Source: Rossellomorea marisflavi (GTDB lineage Bacteria > Bacillota > Bacilli > Bacillales > Bacillaceae_B). From it: a stretch of 64,000 bases of DNA. Shown here piece by piece: positions 24,893-34,900 of this stretch; within the stretch, counting starts at the first letter, position 1; every line of letters starts with the position of its first letter. The notes under the pieces are model-generated. The model ran no database searches. It was given only the letters and a program-made list of their open reading frames with translations, and was not told where the DNA came from. Where the stretch lies: the NCBI GenBank assembly GCA_003667865.1, contig CP033051.1:631501-695500 (forward strand). The letters run 5' to 3'. Both the position numbers and the translations under genes were made by a program.

Positions 24893-26548
24893 ATGTCATC
24901 TCTAGCCAATGTAGATTTAGTTGAAGAAATAGAAATCAATCCAGAGTTACCTCCATCACAATCCTTACTCCAACAATATGAAAAGATGATTGTGACAACA
25001 TTGCTCCGTGCATTTGCACTAGATTTTATGTTTCGTGATCAGGACGGTGGAAACATTGACACCCCACTTACTGCAAGAGAATATGGACTTAAGAATGAAG
25101 AAGCCAAGAGTCGTTTTGAAGCAAGAGGCGATTACAAAGACCATAAAAACAAATATCATCAGCATAAAAATTATGAAAAACACAATGATCAGGCATCCTC
25201 ATTACGCAAAGAAGGCAAACTAGTGGACTCGTATACTGGTCAAAAGATGCCGCGTAATGAAACACAAGACCTTGATCATACGATTGCTGCTAAGACCATA
25301 CATGATGACCCTGCTGTTTCTCTAACAAAACTAAATGGTGTGGATCTAGCAAATGCCGAAACCAATCTAAACCACACAAACTATTCTATTAACCGCTCTA
25401 AGAAGCAAAAAGATATGACACAGTTTATTGCTGAGCTAGAAGCAAAGCAAGCAGATAACAAAGCGAGGATTCAAGCATTAAAACAAAAGGATTCCTTATC
25501 AGATCGTGAACAAGGTGAATTAAAGAAACTAGAAAACCTGAGTAAAGCCAATACTCAAATGATGAAGGAAGCAGATCAAAAAGCTAGAAAAGCCTATGAG
25601 AATGCAATTCGAACTGATTACCTGAAAAATAAAGAAACCTGGAGCAAATTAAAAAAAGATGCAGCTTCACAAGGATTAAAAATGGGTCTTCGTCAGGTTC
25701 TAGGTGTTTTACTATCTGAAGTTTGGATGATTGTAAGAAAGAAATTCCCTGAAATAGTTGCTAGATTAAAAGAAGCGTTTTCTTTGAAAAGTTTCTTCGA
25801 ACAAGTGGCAGAGGTTTTTAAAGAAGCTTTTACTATGGTGAAAAATAAATTCAAGGAATTAATTCAGACCTTTGCTAATGGTGTGCTAGCTGGAATTCTC
25901 TCTTCTTTGTCTACGTTTTTCATTAACTTTTTCGCGGGCACAGCAAAACATGTTGTGAAACTCATTCGTGAGTTTTGGGGAAGTATTACAGAGATTTTTA
26001 GCTTGTTATTTTTCAATCCTGATAACTTAGAGCCTGGAGACTTAATGCGTGCCATTTCGAAGATCCTTGTGATGGCTGCTTCGGTTGCTGCAGGAACTTT
26101 TGTAGGAGAAGCATTTAGTAAACTTCCAATTGCACAAATCCCTATTATTGGTGAAGCCCTAACCATTTTTATTGGTGGTTTAACAACTGGGATCTTAAGC
26201 ATTTCACTTTTATATTTTATGGATCATTCAAAACAAGTAGCAGAGTTAGTTCGCTATTTAAATGCATTCAGTGACCAATTAGAGAAAAAGCGTGCTTTTT
26301 ATGCAGAACTTCACTCAACTCTTACTGAAAAAGTGGCTGAGCTTTCAAAAATACCTCTAGAAGATTTAAACACTCAAGTTTTGTCTGTTAGAAGCATGAA
26401 TGAGAGTTTAACAAATGCAAGAACAATTGAAGAGAAGAATGCTGTCTTAACTAAGGTAATAAAGGAAATGAATCTGGACTTACCTTACGAAGACCTTCAA
26501 GATTTAAAGAGGTTTATGCGTGATAAGACGGTGACACTACAATTCTGA
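24893..26548 (+). CDS. HNH-like domain protein with C-terminal membrane region
   Basis: 551 residues. Residues 70-190 are charged and contain a candidate HNH/beta-beta-alpha metal motif: QDLDHTIAAK with H129, then LANAETNLNHTNYSINRSKK. A Lys/Glu coiled coil follows (180-240). Three hydrophobic segments lie at about 325-345, 385-405 and 415-440, flanked by amphipathic helices. A C-terminal helical region ends the protein. AAAGGGG is eight bases before the ATG. It is followed after 13 bases by the 11-residue-repeat gene and then by a GIY-YIG gene, all closed by one terminator. I do not recognise the whole protein. A membrane-associated nuclease or effector is a guess from motif and topology. 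Confidence 0.6.
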   Translation: MSSLANVDLVEEIEINPELPPSQSLLQQYEKMIVTTLLRAFALDFMFRDQDGGNIDTPLTAREYGLKNEEAKSRFEARGDYKDHKNKYHQHKNYEKHNDQASSLRKEGKLVDSYTGQKMPRNETQDLDHTIAAKTIHDDPAVSLTKLNGVDLANAETNLNHTNYSINRSKKQKDMTQFIAELEAKQADNKARIQALKQKDSLSDREQGELKKLENLSKANTQMMKEADQKARKAYENAIRTDYLKNKETWSKLKKDAASQGLKMGLRQVLGVLLSEVWMIVRKKFPEIVARLKEAFSLKSFFEQVAEVFKEAFTMVKNKFKELIQTFANGVLAGILSSLSTFFINFFAGTAKHVVKLIREFWGSITEIFSLLFFNPDNLEPGDLMRAISKILVMAASVAAGTFVGEAFSKLPIAQIPIIGEALTIFIGGLTTGILSISLLYFMDHSKQVAELVRYLNAFSDQLEKKRAFYAELHSTLTEKVAELSKIPLEDLNTQVLSVRSMNESLTNARTIEEKNAVLTKVIKEMNLDLPYEDLQDLKRFMRDKTVTLQF

Positions 26549-26561
26549 TAGGAGAAGGAAC

Positions 26562-27743
26562 ATGGGATTCTTTAATAAACTTCGTGATATAAAAGATAAT
26601 GTTAGCTACAAGCTTGATGATATGAAGGATTTTGTTGTTGATAAAGCTAGTGACACAAAGGATTTTATTAGTGATAAGACATTTGATGCGCGTTATTTCA
26701 TCTCAGATAAAGCTGATGACATTAAATACTTTGTTAGTGATAAGGCCAGTGATACAAAGGATTTTATTAGTGATAAATCATTCGATGCCAGATATTTTAT
26801 AAAGGATAAGGTCGAGGATGCACGATACTTTATTGATGATAAAGCCTATGATGCTAAATATTTTATAACCGAAAAATTGAACATTAAATCAAAGGCAGAT
26901 ATTGTAGAGGCAACTTCATACGTTCTATTCCCAGCTCAAATTCCAATTAAGGCCGTAATGTCAGCTGTCGCAAAAAATTCAGCTAACTCGGTCCATGAAC
27001 GAAATGACACTCTCAATAGCAGAATTCAACTTCTTGAAAAATATCAAAAAGAAGGTAAGCTACTCAACGAACATTTAAATACACATCTAGAGGAAATCTC
27101 TAAAGTAAAAGCAACCATCCACCAACAACTGGAAGTATTCTCACAAGCATTTGAACAAATTCACAACCGTCCAACATACAAGCTGCAGTTAGATGGCGTA
27201 AGTATGACATTCGATGAGTTGTTCCAGCACTCTGGAATTGACTCTGAATTTGCAAAGTTCGATTCATATCTATTAAAAATCTATGATGAGGATGCAGGCA
27301 TCATTGACGGATTGATGCGTTCCCCTTTGTTTGCAGCCATTTTAAAATTCCGTGAAAAGGCCCTCAAAGAAAAGATAGAAAATGCTTTAGCTGAAGTAAA
27401 TGCTTGTATTAAAAATATGGAAATCGTCAACCAATACTTCCATGACCTAGATTCAACAGCTGAAATGTTTGAAAAAGAGCTGAAAATTATTGAAAAAGAA
27501 TTTTGGATTTTGGTTCTTTCGCTATCAGAGTTAGTAAAAGAAAAGACTGACTTTGAGGAGTTTTCTAAAGAAGAAATAATGCTACTAGACACCAATATCA
27601 AGTTTGTACGTGTGGTCGTGAATCTATTAAACACACATTTGTTTGAACAAGCAGAACCAGATGCTAATGGGTTAACTCCGATAAACAAAGATGGTGTAAA
27701 AAAGGTTATTGTAGAATCGAGTGGTGTTTTACAAACACTTTAG
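26562..27743 (+). CDS. Amphipathic 11-residue-repeat protein
   Basis: 393 residues. After a short N-terminus, residues 16-103 are eight consecutive 11-residue units of the form DK-x-x-D-x-K/R-x-F-I-x (for example DKASDTKDFIS, DKTFDARYFIS). An 11-residue period gives an 11/3 amphipathic helix, as in alpha-synuclein, perilipins and LEA-like proteins that lie on lipid surfaces. The rest (140-393) is helical with coiled-coil segments and no membrane span. GGAGAAGGAAC precedes the ATG, and only 13 bases separate it from the HNH-like membrane protein, so the two are cotranscribed. Membrane-surface binding is inferred from the repeat; the role is unknown. Confidence 0.7.
   Translation: MGFFNKLRDIKDNVSYKLDDMKDFVVDKASDTKDFISDKTFDARYFISDKADDIKYFVSDKASDTKDFISDKSFDARYFIKDKVEDARYFIDDKAYDAKYFITEKLNIKSKADIVEATSYVLFPAQIPIKAVMSAVAKNSANSVHERNDTLNSRIQLLEKYQKEGKLLNEHLNTHLEEISKVKATIHQQLEVFSQAFEQIHNRPTYKLQLDGVSMTFDELFQHSGIDSEFAKFDSYLLKIYDEDAGIIDGLMRSPLFAAILKFREKALKEKIENALAEVNACIKNMEIVNQYFHDLDSTAEMFEKELKIIEKEFWILVLSLSELVKEKTDFEEFSKEEIMLLDTNIKFVRVVVNLLNTHLFEQAEPDANGLTPINKDGVKKVIVESSGVLQTL
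26607..26870 (+). repeat. Eight tandem 33-bp coding units (11-residue repeat)
   Basis: Eight 33-bp units encode the amphipathic repeat. Units 2 and 5 are identical at protein level (DKASDTKDFIS), and units 3 and 6 nearly so, which suggests duplication of a larger 33-residue block. Confidence 0.85.
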
Positions 27744-27807
27744 ATGGGAGTATGATTCTCCATCTAGCACCTTAATCATATACCGTTCCAGTAAAGGAGG
27801 CAGGCAT

Positions 27808-28305
27808 TTGAACATAAACGAAGTACACCTAATTCAACTAGAATGGGAAGGTCCTTATAAGTTACTAGAATTAGCTTCTATAACAGATGATTGTTTCGAT
27901 TACGGAGTGTATCAGATTTACGGTAAACACCCTGTTTATGGTAGTGATGTTTTATTGTACATCGGAAAAGCTGATTATCAGACGTTAGGTAAACGAATCT
28001 CTCAAGAGAATTGGCTGAACACAAACGATTCAAATAATCTGAAGATATATGTCGGGCGATTACATGGTCCAAATACCCCCACAGAAGCACAGTGGTCTAA
28101 TGAAATAGACCTAGCTGAAAGACTACTAATTTACGTTCATAAACCGGCCTTTAATGCACGGAGTATTTCCTCTCTACCGGATACAGAGCTTCAGAACGTA
28201 CATATACTTAATTGGGGACATTATCGAGACCTTCTGCCTGAGGTTTCTGGAATAAGGTGGACAAGTAAGTTAGATAATATAGAATATGTTAGATATAAAC
28301 TGTAA
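27808..28305 (+). CDS. GIY-YIG-like nuclease superfamily protein
   Basis: 165 residues from a TTG that follows AAAGGAGG by seven bases. The longer reading from 27721 overlaps the previous gene and lacks a ribosome site. The GIY-YIG order is visible: GVYQIYG (GIY position), LLYIGKAD (YIG), KRISQE with the conserved Arg, a Glu in LAERLLIY, and the terminal PAFN. The catalytic layout therefore looks complete. It lies 64 bases downstream of the amphipathic-repeat gene and ahead of a strong terminator. A nuclease function is likely from the family, but stand-alone GIY-YIG proteins have varied roles. Confidence 0.72.
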   Translation: MNINEVHLIQLEWEGPYKLLELASITDDCFDYGVYQIYGKHPVYGSDVLLYIGKADYQTLGKRISQENWLNTNDSNNLKIYVGRLHGPNTPTEAQWSNEIDLAERLLIYVHKPAFNARSISSLPDTELQNVHILNWGHYRDLLPEVSGIRWTSKLDNIEYVRYKL

Positions 28306-28330
28306 TAGATATAGGGTATTTGTTTCATTG

Positions 28331-28361
28331 CTGGACAGGTTAAGCCTGTCCTCTTTTTATT
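28331..28361 (+). terminator. Terminator of the three-gene set
   Basis: GGACAGG and CCTGTCC flank a five-base loop and are followed by TCTTTTTATTTTT. It lies 27 bases past the GIY-YIG stop. Confidence 0.88.
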
Positions 28362-28581
28362 TTTATAACCTTTTGTTTGTATAAACAAACTATAGTATTA
28401 AACCAAATATAGATTTATTAATACGTATATTCATAAAAAACTTGTCGTTTCCCTAGAGCAAATTGCATATATCTCCTATGAAATACGCTATTCCCTCTTT
28501 TGTAGCCCTCACTTACCAACTATTATGCTAAACACACCTAGGAATAAATATAAAGTGCGCGCCCTTTAGAAGGATGCTCAA

Positions 28582-29052
28582 TTGGAAAGCTTCGATACGA
28601 TACTTGAACAGTATAAGCCCATGATTCACAAAATTATTAATTCCCTAAACATTTATAAGAATAAAGATGAATTCTATCAAATCGGTATCATTGCCTTGTG
28701 GGAGGCTTTTAAAAAATTCGAAGAGAAGAACGGTAGTTTTACAGGATATGCCTTTACCACAATTAGGGGACGCATACTCACAGAACTTACACGTCATAGT
28801 AAAGAAAATATTTCAACTGTTAATCCAAGTGAAGAATACTGGAATGCTATAGAAGATGAGAGTCCTTTTTCCCCTCTAGAGGATGAAATAATTCTTAGCT
28901 ATTGTAAAGGATTGACGGAAAGTCAAACCAAGTGGGTAGTGTATTCATTTATTAATATGATGACCATTCAAGAAATCTCCCATATGGAACAAGTCTCTAT
29001 TTCTGCTGTGAAGAAATGGCGAAGGGGTGCTCTGGAGAAACTCAGACAGTGA
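28582..29052 (+). CDS. Small sigma-70 family sigma factor
   Basis: 156 residues from a TTG with AGAAGGATG upstream. Region 2 is short: YKPMIHKIINSLNIYKNKDE then FYQIGIIALWEAFKKFEEKN and FTTIRGRILTEL. A region-4-like end has TIQEISHMEQVSISAVKKWR, a helix-turn-helix. Spacing and sequence differ from the two ECF factors; it is closer to phage-like or YlaC/UviA-type minor sigma factors. No anti-sigma gene lies beside it. It is transcribed toward the large surface-protein genes, but at least 100 bases separate it from the next one. Confidence 0.78.
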   Translation: MESFDTILEQYKPMIHKIINSLNIYKNKDEFYQIGIIALWEAFKKFEEKNGSFTGYAFTTIRGRILTELTRHSKENISTVNPSEEYWNAIEDESPFSPLEDEIILSYCKGLTESQTKWVVYSFINMMTIQEISHMEQVSISAVKKWRRGALEKLRQ

Positions 29053-29170
29053 AAATAATAAAGAAGAATAGGACAAGCGAATCACCGTAAAAATTTACTC
29101 TCTCGTAACATATCTTTTACATTCCCTTGGTAGAGTATAAAAGGAATACCCATTAAAGGAGAATTTAATA

Positions 29171-31315
29171 ATGAAGCTAAAGAAATCACTTGTTTCGGTC
29201 TTGGCAGCAGGAGCTGTTTTTTCTGCGGGTACACCATTCAACACCTTGGCAGCTACCCCTTCTTTATATCAATATCAGGATGATACACTACATATCTCTC
29301 AGGTTGCGCAGTATGATAGTGGTGCAGGTGAGGGCGGTACTGAGATTTTGGCTTATGATGAACACACACACAAAGCGTTTGTAACAAACGGTGCAGAATC
29401 TGCTTTTGACATTCTTTCTTTTGACTCCTTAGAATCCACTTCTTTTCAACAGATTCCTTCTCAGAAACGCATCTACCTTAAAGACTTCGGCATTAACAAT
29501 GTAGCCGATATTACTAGCATCGCTTCCCATCCAACAGAGGATCTGATTGCTCTATCTGTAGTCAGTGACCCGAAAACAGATCCTGGTTACATTTTATTTT
29601 TAACAAAAGAAGGTGAGTTCATCACTAAGGTTCAGGTAGGATCTCTACCGGACATGGTAACCTTTACTCCTGATGGTACAAAGGTCGTTGTGGCCAATGA
29701 AGGTGAGCCTGCTGATGATTATAAAGTTGATCCTGAAGGGTCTATCTCGGTTATTGATATCCAAACTGGTGTAATCAAAGATGCAACATTGTCTCATACT
29801 CTATTAACATTTAAAGAAAGTTTACTAGATGACAAAGTACGAGTGAGCTCTAAAGGGATGGTAACACAGCAACTAGAGCCTGAATATGTTACAGTTTCAG
29901 CAGATAGCAAGCTAGCATATGTTTCTCTACAAGAAAACAATGCGATCGCAACAGTTGACCTAGTGAAAAAGGAAATCGTAAGTGTTAAAGGGCTTGGCAT
30001 GAAAGACCACTCTGTTGCCGGTAATGAACTTGATGCCATTGAAAATGGTGAATACAAATTAGAAAAGCAGCCGCTACTTGGCTATTACATGCCTGATGCA
30101 ATAGAGCTTTTAGAGGTTAATGGTAAAACGTATATCCTCACACCTAACGAGGGAGATTCTCGTGACTATGACGGGTATTCAGAAGAGGTTTCAATTGAAG
30201 ATATTGCTGACAAAATTAAACTAAATGCTGATAACTACGAAGGGTACTCTCAAGAGGAGTTGGACAAGCTTGTTTCAGAGGGACTTCTTGAAAATTTAGA
30301 AGGTACCGATGTGACTGCTGAAAATGGACTAGTAAATGGTGTCTACGAGTCTTTACACTCTTACGGAGCAAGAAGCTTTACCATTTTTGACGCAGAAAAC
30401 ATGGAGCTTGTATTCGATAGTGGCTCTGATTTTGAAAGAATCACATACGAAGCTCTACCTGAATTTTTCAACACGGATAATGATGAAATTGAGATGGACA
30501 AGCGTAGCTCTGCAAAAGGTCCAGAGCCTGAATCTGTTGTAACTGGTAAAATCGGCGACAAAACATATGCTTTTATTGGTTTAGAGCGTACAAGTGCCAT
30601 CATGGTATATGATGTAACAAATCCTGCTGAAGCGACATTTGTCACAATGGTTTCGAGCCGTGATTTCTCAGAGGACATCAAAGGTGATGTTGCACCTGAA
30701 GGATTAAAGTTTATTCCTGCTGAAAAGAGTCCAACTGGAAAAGCACTATTAGCTGCAACACATGAAGTGTCAGGAACAGTAGCAGTGTATGAAATTGCAA
30801 ATGCAGTAACTGAAGAGAAACCATATGTATTTGAAGATGTAACTGAAAATCACTGGAGCTTTAAATATGTAAAAGACCTATATGACCAAAAACTAATGAC
30901 GGGAACTTCCGAAACAACATTCTCACCAGATAGCAACCTTACATTTGGTCAGCTTTCAAAGATTTTATCAAGAGCGTTTCCAGAACATCCAGAACAAGAC
31001 TTAACGACACTTCTTGTATCACAAGGGATTATCCCTACTGAAGACATTCGTGCAGATCAAAAAATCACGCGTCAACAGCTTGCAACTGCTCTTGTGTTTG
31101 CTTATGAAACAGCAACTGGTACTACAGTAGAAGCTTCTGAGTTTGCTTATTCAGATGCTACTGATATCAGTAACTATGCGAAAATAAACATTCAAAAAGC
31201 CCATAAGCTTGAAATCATGAGTGGTTATTCTGACAAAACATTCCGCCCGGAAAATCTAGCAACTCGCGCGCAGGCTGCTAAGGTAATTTCGCTTTTACTT
31301 ACTCACGTTAAGTAA
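29171..31315 (+). CDS. Choice-of-anchor I family surface protein with SLH domains
   Basis: 714 residues with a signal peptide (to about residue 28, TPFNTLAA). Residues 35-540 form a beta-propeller-like choice-of-anchor I domain: GGTEILAYDEHTHKAFVTN, then ASHPTEDLIALSV, VANEGEP, TPNEGDSRDYDGYSEE and PEPESVVTG. These repeat motifs are typical of this extracellular family. Two clear SLH domains and one degenerate unit end the protein (FEDVTENHWSFKYV, ITRQQLATALV, NLATRAQAAKVISLL). It is probably wall-bound; related proteins are often annotated as alkaline phosphatases or esterases without proof. AAAGGAG precedes the ATG. Confidence 0.85.
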   Translation: MKLKKSLVSVLAAGAVFSAGTPFNTLAATPSLYQYQDDTLHISQVAQYDSGAGEGGTEILAYDEHTHKAFVTNGAESAFDILSFDSLESTSFQQIPSQKRIYLKDFGINNVADITSIASHPTEDLIALSVVSDPKTDPGYILFLTKEGEFITKVQVGSLPDMVTFTPDGTKVVVANEGEPADDYKVDPEGSISVIDIQTGVIKDATLSHTLLTFKESLLDDKVRVSSKGMVTQQLEPEYVTVSADSKLAYVSLQENNAIATVDLVKKEIVSVKGLGMKDHSVAGNELDAIENGEYKLEKQPLLGYYMPDAIELLEVNGKTYILTPNEGDSRDYDGYSEEVSIEDIADKIKLNADNYEGYSQEELDKLVSEGLLENLEGTDVTAENGLVNGVYESLHSYGARSFTIFDAENMELVFDSGSDFERITYEALPEFFNTDNDEIEMDKRSSAKGPEPESVVTGKIGDKTYAFIGLERTSAIMVYDVTNPAEATFVTMVSSRDFSEDIKGDVAPEGLKFIPAEKSPTGKALLAATHEVSGTVAVYEIANAVTEEKPYVFEDVTENHWSFKYVKDLYDQKLMTGTSETTFSPDSNLTFGQLSKILSRAFPEHPEQDLTTLLVSQGIIPTEDIRADQKITRQQLATALVFAYETATGTTVEASEFAYSDATDISNYAKINIQKAHKLEIMSGYSDKTFRPENLATRAQAAKVISLLLTHVK

Positions 31316-31388
31316 GATGAGCCGCATTCGTAGTAGTCAGCCAGAGAGAATTCTTGTCTCTGTACGATAGTTATATAGTAGTTTTAAA

Positions 31389-31424
31389 GGAGTCTAGCAG
31401 AACATTCTGCTGGGCTCTTTTTTT
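31389..31424 (+). terminator. Terminator after the choice-of-anchor I gene
   Basis: GAGTCTAGCAGA and TCTGCTGGGCTC flank a four-base loop and are followed by seven T, about 75 bases after the stop. Confidence 0.9.
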
Positions 31425-31935
31425 GGATTATTAATATTTAGATCAAATTTTATTAGGTTCCTCGCCCAATATTTTCAATTGATATTTTTTCATGGTCTGT
31501 AGATAAAGTCACCTTCAGTAAAGTCCTATTTAGGATACACTTTTTCAAACCCGCTAAAATGTTTATTAACATCAACGGATTATTTATTATTTGGTTTCGT
31601 ATTCCTTTAAAAGATCCTAATGATTCTATCAAACTAATTATTTCCTATATGTTTAGTTACATTAACACTAAAGTCACCATGATCCTAATTACCTCTTCTA
31701 AATAAATTACATATTATCCCTGAAAATATTATTCTACAATATTTTTCACATTCCATAACCATTCGTCATTTTGCAACAAACTTAGACAGATAGAGTATTA
31801 CTGCAAAAAAATTAAATAAAAAAATATATTAAAATATTGAGAAAATATATAGGATTAATATGGAAAATATGGTAGAGTACTATTATTGCACAATTCTGAC
31901 TTGTGCGAAAACACAAAGAAAAGGGGAAATGTTCA
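31425..31935. other. AT-rich intergenic region upstream of the protease
   Basis: About 500 bases with no coding sequence I can support. TTGAGA near 31835 with TATGGA 16 bases later is a weak promoter candidate. GCACAA-N7-TTGTGC at 31888-31906 is a small inverted repeat just before the ribosome site and could be an operator or a leader hairpin. Confidence 0.4.
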
Positions 31936-34900
31936 TTGAGCAAGAAAAAGTTTTCTAGATTTTTCAGTAGTATGATGGCAATCCTAATGGTTCTGTCATT
32001 ACTATCACCTGCTGCTTATGCAAATGGTGCAGATGCCAAGCCTTTAGAGAAAGCTCTCGATGCAAGTATTTTGCAACAAAAGGCTGCTATCGCTGAACAA
32101 ACACGCTTATCCAGCGAAATGCCAAAATTACACAAAGATTTACAAGGTTTATCAGGAGATGAAGAAGTATCTGTCATTGTACATCTCTCAGAATCTCCAG
32201 TTGCTTTAGCAAAAGGAATCAGTGAACTAAAAGGAAAAGCATTCACTACTTCCCAAGCTAATTCAGTACAAGCAAAAGTTAAACAACAACAAACTCAAGT
32301 AAGTAAAGAAATGGTTGCAAATGGTATTAAATTTTCAAAAGGGTTCTCATACAATACCGTTTTAAATGGATTCTCTACGAATGTTAAAGCCGATGATCTT
32401 GATAAACTACTTTCTATCGAGGGCATTACATTAGTTGAGCCAGATCCAATTGTATATGCTTCTGACCTTGGGACATCAACAGATGGTGAAACTTCACCTG
32501 AAGATCCTACTACAGCACCAGAAGATGAAGTAACTTCTCCTGAAGATCCTTCTACAACACCAGAAGATGAAGTAACTTCTCCTGAAGATCCTTCTACAAC
32601 GCCAGAAGATGAAGTAACTTCTCCTGAAGATCCTTCTACAACGCCAGAAGATGAAGAAACTACAGAAGAACTTCCTGAAGCTACACCAGTAGATCCAGAA
32701 GCTTATTTGGAAGAAATCCAAAAAGTTGAAGATGAAATGGAAGCTTCAATGAATACTAGTATTTCATTCCTAGGTATTGAACAGCTTTGGAATGAAGGAA
32801 ATGAAGGACAAGGCATTAGTGTAGCTGTACTTGATACAGGTATCGATGCTGATCACCCTGAATTTGCAGGAATTTATAAAGGCGGTAAAAACTTTGTCCC
32901 TCACGTAGGCGATGAATATGCACGCCCTCGTGCTGATGATGATGCTTCTGAGACATCTCCATTAGATCGTCCAGCACACAGACCAGAAGTAAATGAAAGA
33001 GGTTCTGAGTTCCATACTTCACATGGTACACACGTTGCAGGTACGATTGCTGCAATCGGTGCAAATGAGTTTGGAATTAAAGGGATTGCACCTCAAGTAG
33101 ACCTTTATGCATACCGTGTCCTTGGTGCATATGGTAGTGGATCTACATCTGGAATTATTGCTGCTATTGAAGAAGCAGTAATTCAAGAAATGGATGTAAT
33201 CAACCTATCACTTGGTGGTGGCTCGAACACTGAAACGTCAGCTAATTCATTTGCAATCAACAATGCAATGTTAGCAGGTACAATTTCTGTTGTTGCAACA
33301 GGTAATTCAGGTCCGAACCGAGGAACAATGGGAACTCCTTCTACTGCACGTCTAGGGATTGCAGTTGGAAATACAACAAACCCTGAAAGCAGATGGTCAG
33401 CAGATGTTAATGTTACTGTTGGCGATTATACGTATGCAAAAACAAATGCTTTAATGGCTACAACGTTTGCTGAGAACGTTGCAGAACAATTAGCAGGTCA
33501 ATTTGAAGTCGTTGCAGTTCCTAATGTCGGTGAGGCTACTGACTATGAGGGAATTGATGTAGATGGAAAAGTAGCGCTTGTATCTCGTGGTGCCATCGCA
33601 TTTGTCGATAAGATTAAATATGCGAAAGAAAATGGAGCAGTAGCAATCCTGCTACACAATGCTTCAGCAGGTACAATTGGTATTTCGTTAGGTGACGCAT
33701 TTGAATTCATCCCAACATTTGACTTATCTAAAGCGGATGGAGATGAACTTCGTGCTGCACTTGCAAATGGAACAGGTACCGTTACATTCAATAATTATAA
33801 TAGTACATCAACACTAGGTGATGACGTAAACGATTCTAGTTCACGTGGACCTTCAACACCAAACTTTGATATTAAGCCAGATGTTACAGCACCTGGAACA
33901 AATATCATGTCAACAATTCCTATGTACCAAGCGGATTTCCCTGATGCTACATACGATGAAGCATATTCTCGTAAAACAGGTACATCAATGGCAACTCCTC
34001 ATATCGCTGGTATTGCTGCACTGATTAAGAAGGCAAATCCAGATTGGAATGCATTTGATGTAAAAGTAGCACTTTCAAATACAGCTAAAATTCTTGATAC
34101 AACTAAATACGATGTATTCGCTCAAGGGCCTGGTCGTGTAAATGCTTATGCTGCTGCACATCCTGAAATTCTTGCTTATGCATTAGATGAAGCTGTACGT
34201 GATGAAACTGGTGAAATCGTAGATAATATTAAAGGTACTGTTACATTTGGTCCTCAAGATCTAAAAGAAGGCGACATTTCTATTACTAAAGAAATTTTAG
34301 TTAAAGATATCGCTGGTAATGGAGGAGATTATACAGTAACAGTTGACCCAACTAAAACATATGGCGATGCAGTAGTTACTGTAGATGAGACTTCATTTAC
34401 ACTATCTCCAAATGGAGAGCAAACATTAATTGTCACGTTAACTGCATCACAGGCAGATACAGAGCTTGGTGATGAAATGCTAGGTTATATTCATATCACT
34501 GGTAGTGATGATACTGAAGTTTCTCTACCTTTCGCAGTAGATTTCAATGGAGAAATCCCAACAGAAGTTTCAAGTATTAGCATGTCCGAATATGACCTTT
34601 CCTTTGATGGAGATGGATATAAAGATAGTGCTATACTATCCTTTACACTAACAGGTCAAGTAAATCAATTCTTTATTGAGTTATGGGACTATTTAGATCA
34701 GTCTGGTGGACCATATGGTGATGGTTATATTGGTTACTTTGCTTCAGGATCATCACTTGGGGCTGGTTCTTACAATCTTCCAATTAACGGGTCATACGTT
34801 CCTTGGGATGGATCTGGAAGAACGACAATTCCAGATGGTTTATACACGATAGACTTTACTGCAGCTAGTGACAATGTTGCGAATTGGACAGATCCAATTG

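Noticed and set aside
26607-26870. 33-bp tandem units as a CRISPR array
   Set aside because: Units are contiguous, in frame and protein-coding without spacers. No CRISPR array or cas gene was seen anywhere in the window.
32494-32721. Arg/Phe-rich repeat protein on the minus strand
   Set aside because: Mirror image of the 42-bp repeats in the protease linker; no start signals.
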